Part shown: piece after piece, positions 61,529 through 64,000 of the stretch
Numbering within the stretch: position 1 is the stretch's first letter
Layout of the letters: each line of letters begins with the position of its first letter
DNA from: Methanothrix sp.
Lineage (GTDB): Archaea > Halobacteriota > Methanosarcinia > Methanotrichales > Methanotrichaceae
DNA length: 64,000 bases
Reading direction: 5' to 3'
Assembly (NCBI RefSeq): GCF_016706325.1
Contig: NZ_JADJJX010000002.1
Span: 62,001-126,000 of the forward strand
Made by a program: the position numbers and the translations under genes
Notes under the pieces: model-generated
Databases searched by the model: none
Told to the model about the DNA's origin: nothing
The model's input: the letters and a program-made list of their open reading frames with translations, nothing else

Positions 61529-62974
61529 TTGAGAATTAAAATGTGGCTAATGGCAACTATTCTGATAGGGCTTCTTTTGAGCTTCTCTGCATCAGCGGAG
61601 ACAATATCACCACCCTGTGGTATGGTGCCCATTCAGAAGATCAACTATGTGAAGGCAGCAGAAATTGATAAGTTCGATCCGTCTTTAGGTGAGCTAAAAT
61701 CTGTCACAATAACTGTGGATGCCTGTGGTTATGCATGGCGTACATTAATGAATAAAGATCAACTCCCATGTGGAGTAACTTACGCTGTTGTTCCCTCGGC
61801 ATGTGTGCTCTCTGATATACCAAGCATAGGTCAGAAGATTTTACAGATTGGAGATTTTTATGATTTTCACTTGAATCCGGGCGAAAGCTATGAAATGCTG
61901 ATCGGATCGCAGGAAAGCCCCGTATGCGATCAGGGTGTGTATACCATAGGCGATCCCGCTGATCTGTTTGAGTACATAGGTGCCGGAAAAAAGATGGAAA
62001 TTCCAATTGTTACGAACAGCAATATCGTAGTCATTGGGAGTTCTGACTGGTCATCCAGCGGCGAAACCTACATGGGCGTCACAATCTGTGTCACATACGA
62101 ATATGACGTTCCCGCTTGTATCAGCGGCAGGAAGATAAATGACCGTACGGGCCAAGGCATTGAAGGCTGGACCATCAACCTTCTCAAAGATGGAGCAGTA
62201 ATCGCTACCATTCAGACCGACTCTGACGGCGGTTATGAGTTCTGCGGCCTCCTGCCAGGCGACTACGAGGTCTGTGAGGAGGATAGAGATGGCTGGATGC
62301 ACGTGGATTCACCCTGCAGAGATATAACCCTCAGCGGCGAGGATGTGGAAGATGTGAACTTCCATAATGTGCCACTTCTTTGCATCAGCGGCCACAAGTT
62401 CAACAGCAAGACTGGAGAGGGTCTCTCTGGCTGGACCATCCAGCTCAAGGATTCGACTGGAGCTGTCATCGATACTACCACAACCGTCACTGGCGGCTAC
62501 TACGAGTTCTGTGGGCTTGAAGCAGGCGATTATGAGGTCTGTGAGGTATTGAAACCTGGCTGGAAGGCTGTAGGGCAGATCTGCATAGATGTGACACTAA
62601 TCAGCCAGGATTCTACAGACAACAACTTCGAGAATGAGCCTATTATTCCGCCATGTGTGTGCCCGTTCCTGATCAAGAACGATCTGTACACTGCTTCCTG
62701 CAATGAGGTCAAAGTCGTTGATGCCGATAATGGAATCCTAGCCAATGATCCTGCTGGCTCAGTAGTGCTCAATCCGGAGTCGATAACCATTGATCCCAAG
62801 TATGGCACCCTCGAGGTCAATGAGGATGGCTCCTTTGTCTATGATCCCACTGTAGCCACTGGCCGCATCAGCTCTGGCACCTATGTGATCTTCAAGTACA
62901 ACGCCAACAACGGGTACTGCGATTCCAAGTATCCTGGAATTGCCAAGATTCAGGTCAGCTGCCCGAGACGATAA
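61529..62974 (+). CDS. SdrD-B-like surface protein, paralogue 2 (intact)
   Basis: About 481 aa. TTG 61529 is chosen by comparison with paralogue 1 and because AGGTGA lies five bases upstream; the frame is open 12 codons further. A signal peptide (RIKMWLMATILIGLLLSFSA) is followed by a unique N-terminal domain (residues 22-190, HLNPGESYEMLIGSQESPVC), two SdrD-B-like domains (about 195-265 and 275-345) and a cadherin/VCBS-like C-terminal domain. Cys are frequent and paired, unusual for a cytoplasmic protein and consistent with disulfides outside the cell. It has no anchor motif that I can see. Confidence 0.83.
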   Translation: MRIKMWLMATILIGLLLSFSASAETISPPCGMVPIQKINYVKAAEIDKFDPSLGELKSVTITVDACGYAWRTLMNKDQLPCGVTYAVVPSACVLSDIPSIGQKILQIGDFYDFHLNPGESYEMLIGSQESPVCDQGVYTIGDPADLFEYIGAGKKMEIPIVTNSNIVVIGSSDWSSSGETYMGVTICVTYEYDVPACISGRKINDRTGQGIEGWTINLLKDGAVIATIQTDSDGGYEFCGLLPGDYEVCEEDRDGWMHVDSPCRDITLSGEDVEDVNFHNVPLLCISGHKFNSKTGEGLSGWTIQLKDSTGAVIDTTTTVTGGYYEFCGLEAGDYEVCEVLKPGWKAVGQICIDVTLISQDSTDNNFENEPIIPPCVCPFLIKNDLYTASCNEVKVVDADNGILANDPAGSVVLNPESITIDPKYGTLEVNEDGSFVYDPTVATGRISSGTYVIFKYNANNGYCDSKYPGIAKIQVSCPRR

Positions 62975-63013
62975 ACATCTAAAATTTTAATTTTTTATAC
63001 TTTTAATTTGCCA

Positions 63014-63151
63014 TTAGAGCATATCAAGTCGATCTTTTGGGCCTTCCGTTGACATATTTGAAAAATAAAGAGCAAAAAGAGTCTTTTCGAGTTGCTCGAC
63101 CACTAGCTTCAAGCTTGCAGTCAGAGCCTTGCCCATAAAGACTACTTTCAT
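63014..63151 (-). CDS. Possible small protein, 45 aa, cut by the IS21 end
   Basis: Counterpart of the frame at 60779-60910, here beginning MKVVFMGKALTASLKLVVEQ. Its ATG spans the junction with the IS21-family left end at 63151, so any original promoter or ribosome binding site on this side has been displaced. The sequence is otherwise the same as in copy 1. It is supported only by the duplicated open frame. Confidence 0.22.
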   Translation of the reverse strand: MKVVFMGKALTASLKLVVEQLEKTLFALYFSNMSTEGPKDRLDML

Positions 63152-64000
63152 GTATTCGCCGACTCAATTTTGACCCCCCTATTTAAGGAAACGCCAGTTC
63201 GTTTTTGACCCCCCCCCCAAAAAGGAAAGCCTTCCCTCTCCAAGTACTCTGAGAGGTGGGCGGTAAGGTGAAAACGATGGCAGATGTACGTAGAATCGTA
63301 GACCTGTACGAACTCCATAAGTCCTACAAAAAAGTAGCCCGCGAACTGAACATATCCCGGAACACTGTGAAAAAGTATCTTCATCAGGTCAAAGATGTGC
63401 AAGAAGGATTGGCGGAGGAGATCATTCCCAAAAACCGAAAGATCGTTCAACCCTCTCGCGTTCTCACTGATCTTGTCCGTCAGAAGATACATCAATATCT
63501 TGAGTCAAACATGGGATGCCCCAAAAAACAACGACTCACGGCAAAAAGAATCTGGGAGCTTCTCGTCCAGGATGGTCATAAAATAGGTTATACCACGGTC
63601 AGGACGAAGTCGTTCGCTGGAAACGCACTAATGCACCCCGAGAGGTGTTTATCTTGCAGGAGCCGCGCATTGGTCAGCGTGCAGAATTCGATTGGGGCGA
63701 AGTCACACTCAATATCGCCGGAGTATGGCAGAAATTCTACCTTGCGGTCTTCGTCTTGCCCTTCTCGCTCTATCGATTTGCTCGCCTCTATAACAGATCA
63801 ACCCGTCTGGAAGTGATCCAGGCCCACATCGAATTCTTCCGCGAGATCGGCTCAGTTCCCGAGGCGATATTCTATGACAGAATGGCTGCTGTATACGATT
63901 CTCGAAAGCAGCAGTTCAATGATAAATTTCTGGAATTCTCTATGCATTTCGGTTTTCAGCCCTGTGTCTGCAATCCAGCTTCACCTAACGAGAAAGGGAC
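63151..64000 (+). mobile_element. IS21-family insertion sequence, left end (truncated by the window)
   Basis: The left end starts with TG (63151-63152), TGTATTCGCCGACTCAATTT then TGACCCCCC, and a second internal terminal repeat of the type GTTCGTTTTTGACCCCC lies at 63189-63205, the multiple end repeats usual in IS21. The istA gene follows. The element interrupts the 3' flank of the second surface-protein copy. Right end and istB lie outside the window. Confidence 0.88.
63256..64000 (+). pseudogene. istA: IS21-family transposase IstA, frameshifted and partial
   Basis: The first frame encodes the N-terminal helix-turn-helix (VDLYELHKSYKKVARELNIS, RNTVKKYLHQVKD) up to about 63604. After that the family continues in another frame: REVFILQEPRIGQRAEFDWG (first catalytic Asp region), then FYDRMAAVYDSRKQQFNDKF (second Asp region) and CNPASPNEKG (catalytic Glu region at the window edge). 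One missing base near GGACGAAG (63602-63609) explains the break. Translation may start at GTG 63256, GTG 63268 or ATG 63277. Confidence 0.88.

Larger units (their letters stand above)
58725..63150 (+). repeat. Tandem duplication of a ~2.24-kb unit holding a surface-protein gene
   Basis: Copy 1 (about 58725-60960) and copy 2 (about 60965-63150) share the upstream leader (with AATGATTTTAAATATCTTAG and GACGTCCTTTTAAATGGA), the coding region, and the 3' flank (TTTGCCATTAGAGCATATCA onward) with a fixed offset of 2235-2236 bp. The 3' half of the coding region and the flank are nearly identical. The N-terminal third of the coding region is more divergent, which suggests gene conversion at the 3' side. 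Confidence 0.88.

Overview
The window reads as a chromosomal segment of an acetoclastic methanogen, most likely Methanothrix (Methanosaeta). The reasons are the archaeal CoA-pathway genes (CoaBC, pantoate kinase, phosphopantothenate synthetase), Alba, RadB, 2-amino-3,7-dideoxy-hept-6-ulosonate synthase, methanogenesis marker protein 9, a tRNA-Met intron with a bulge-helix-bulge, TATA-box promoters, frequent TTG/GTG starts, and many large PKD/Ig-like surface proteins. The genus is an inference from the gene set.

Layout. 1-2.2 kb: CoA biosynthesis operon on the minus strand. 2.3-5.3 kb: an intron-containing tRNA-Met followed by a CRISPR locus (leader, short array, trailer) that has been tandemly duplicated between three copies of a direct repeat, the first copy including the tRNA 3' end. 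No cas gene is in the window. 5.4-11.5 kb: housekeeping genes (dUTPase, RNase P RNA, RlmE, Alba, phosphohexomutase, family 2 glycosyltransferase). 11.5-17.4 kb: two translationally coupled genes for large exported proteins, one with a TIM-barrel-like and a gingipain-like segment. 17.5-25.2 kb: DUF2240, two coupled B12-binding radical SAM proteins, AlaX, DUF99, and a DUF2953/GerW cluster. 25.3-27.4 kb: an insertion carrying a membrane/Ig-like protein gene between inverted IS200/IS605-type end hairpins, with a duplicated promoter on either side and a small MITE-like element. 27.5-44.6 kb: MoxR/DUF58, LarA-like protein, RadB, the marker 9-CitG-DUF447 operon, thiamine-related families, a degenerate histidine kinase, PyrD/PyrK and ADH synthase. 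44.6-46.3 kb: a gene-free AT-rich island. 46.3-49.5 kb: carB in two reading frames. 51.6-63 kb: a surface-protein region with a giant 16-unit PKD protein and two tandem SdrD-B-like proteins. The window ends inside a broken IS21-family element.

Two features run through the whole window. First, short tandem repeats (9-20 bp units, plus 30, 42 and 315 bp units) are unusually common between genes and inside them. Second, at least six genes (carB, radB, the PKD giant, one SdrD-like paralogue, istA and a secreted protein at 27.5 kb) are each interrupted by what looks like a one-base indel, mostly in or beside homopolymers. This may reflect sequence or assembly error rather than biology, so the apparent pseudogenes should be read with that in mind.
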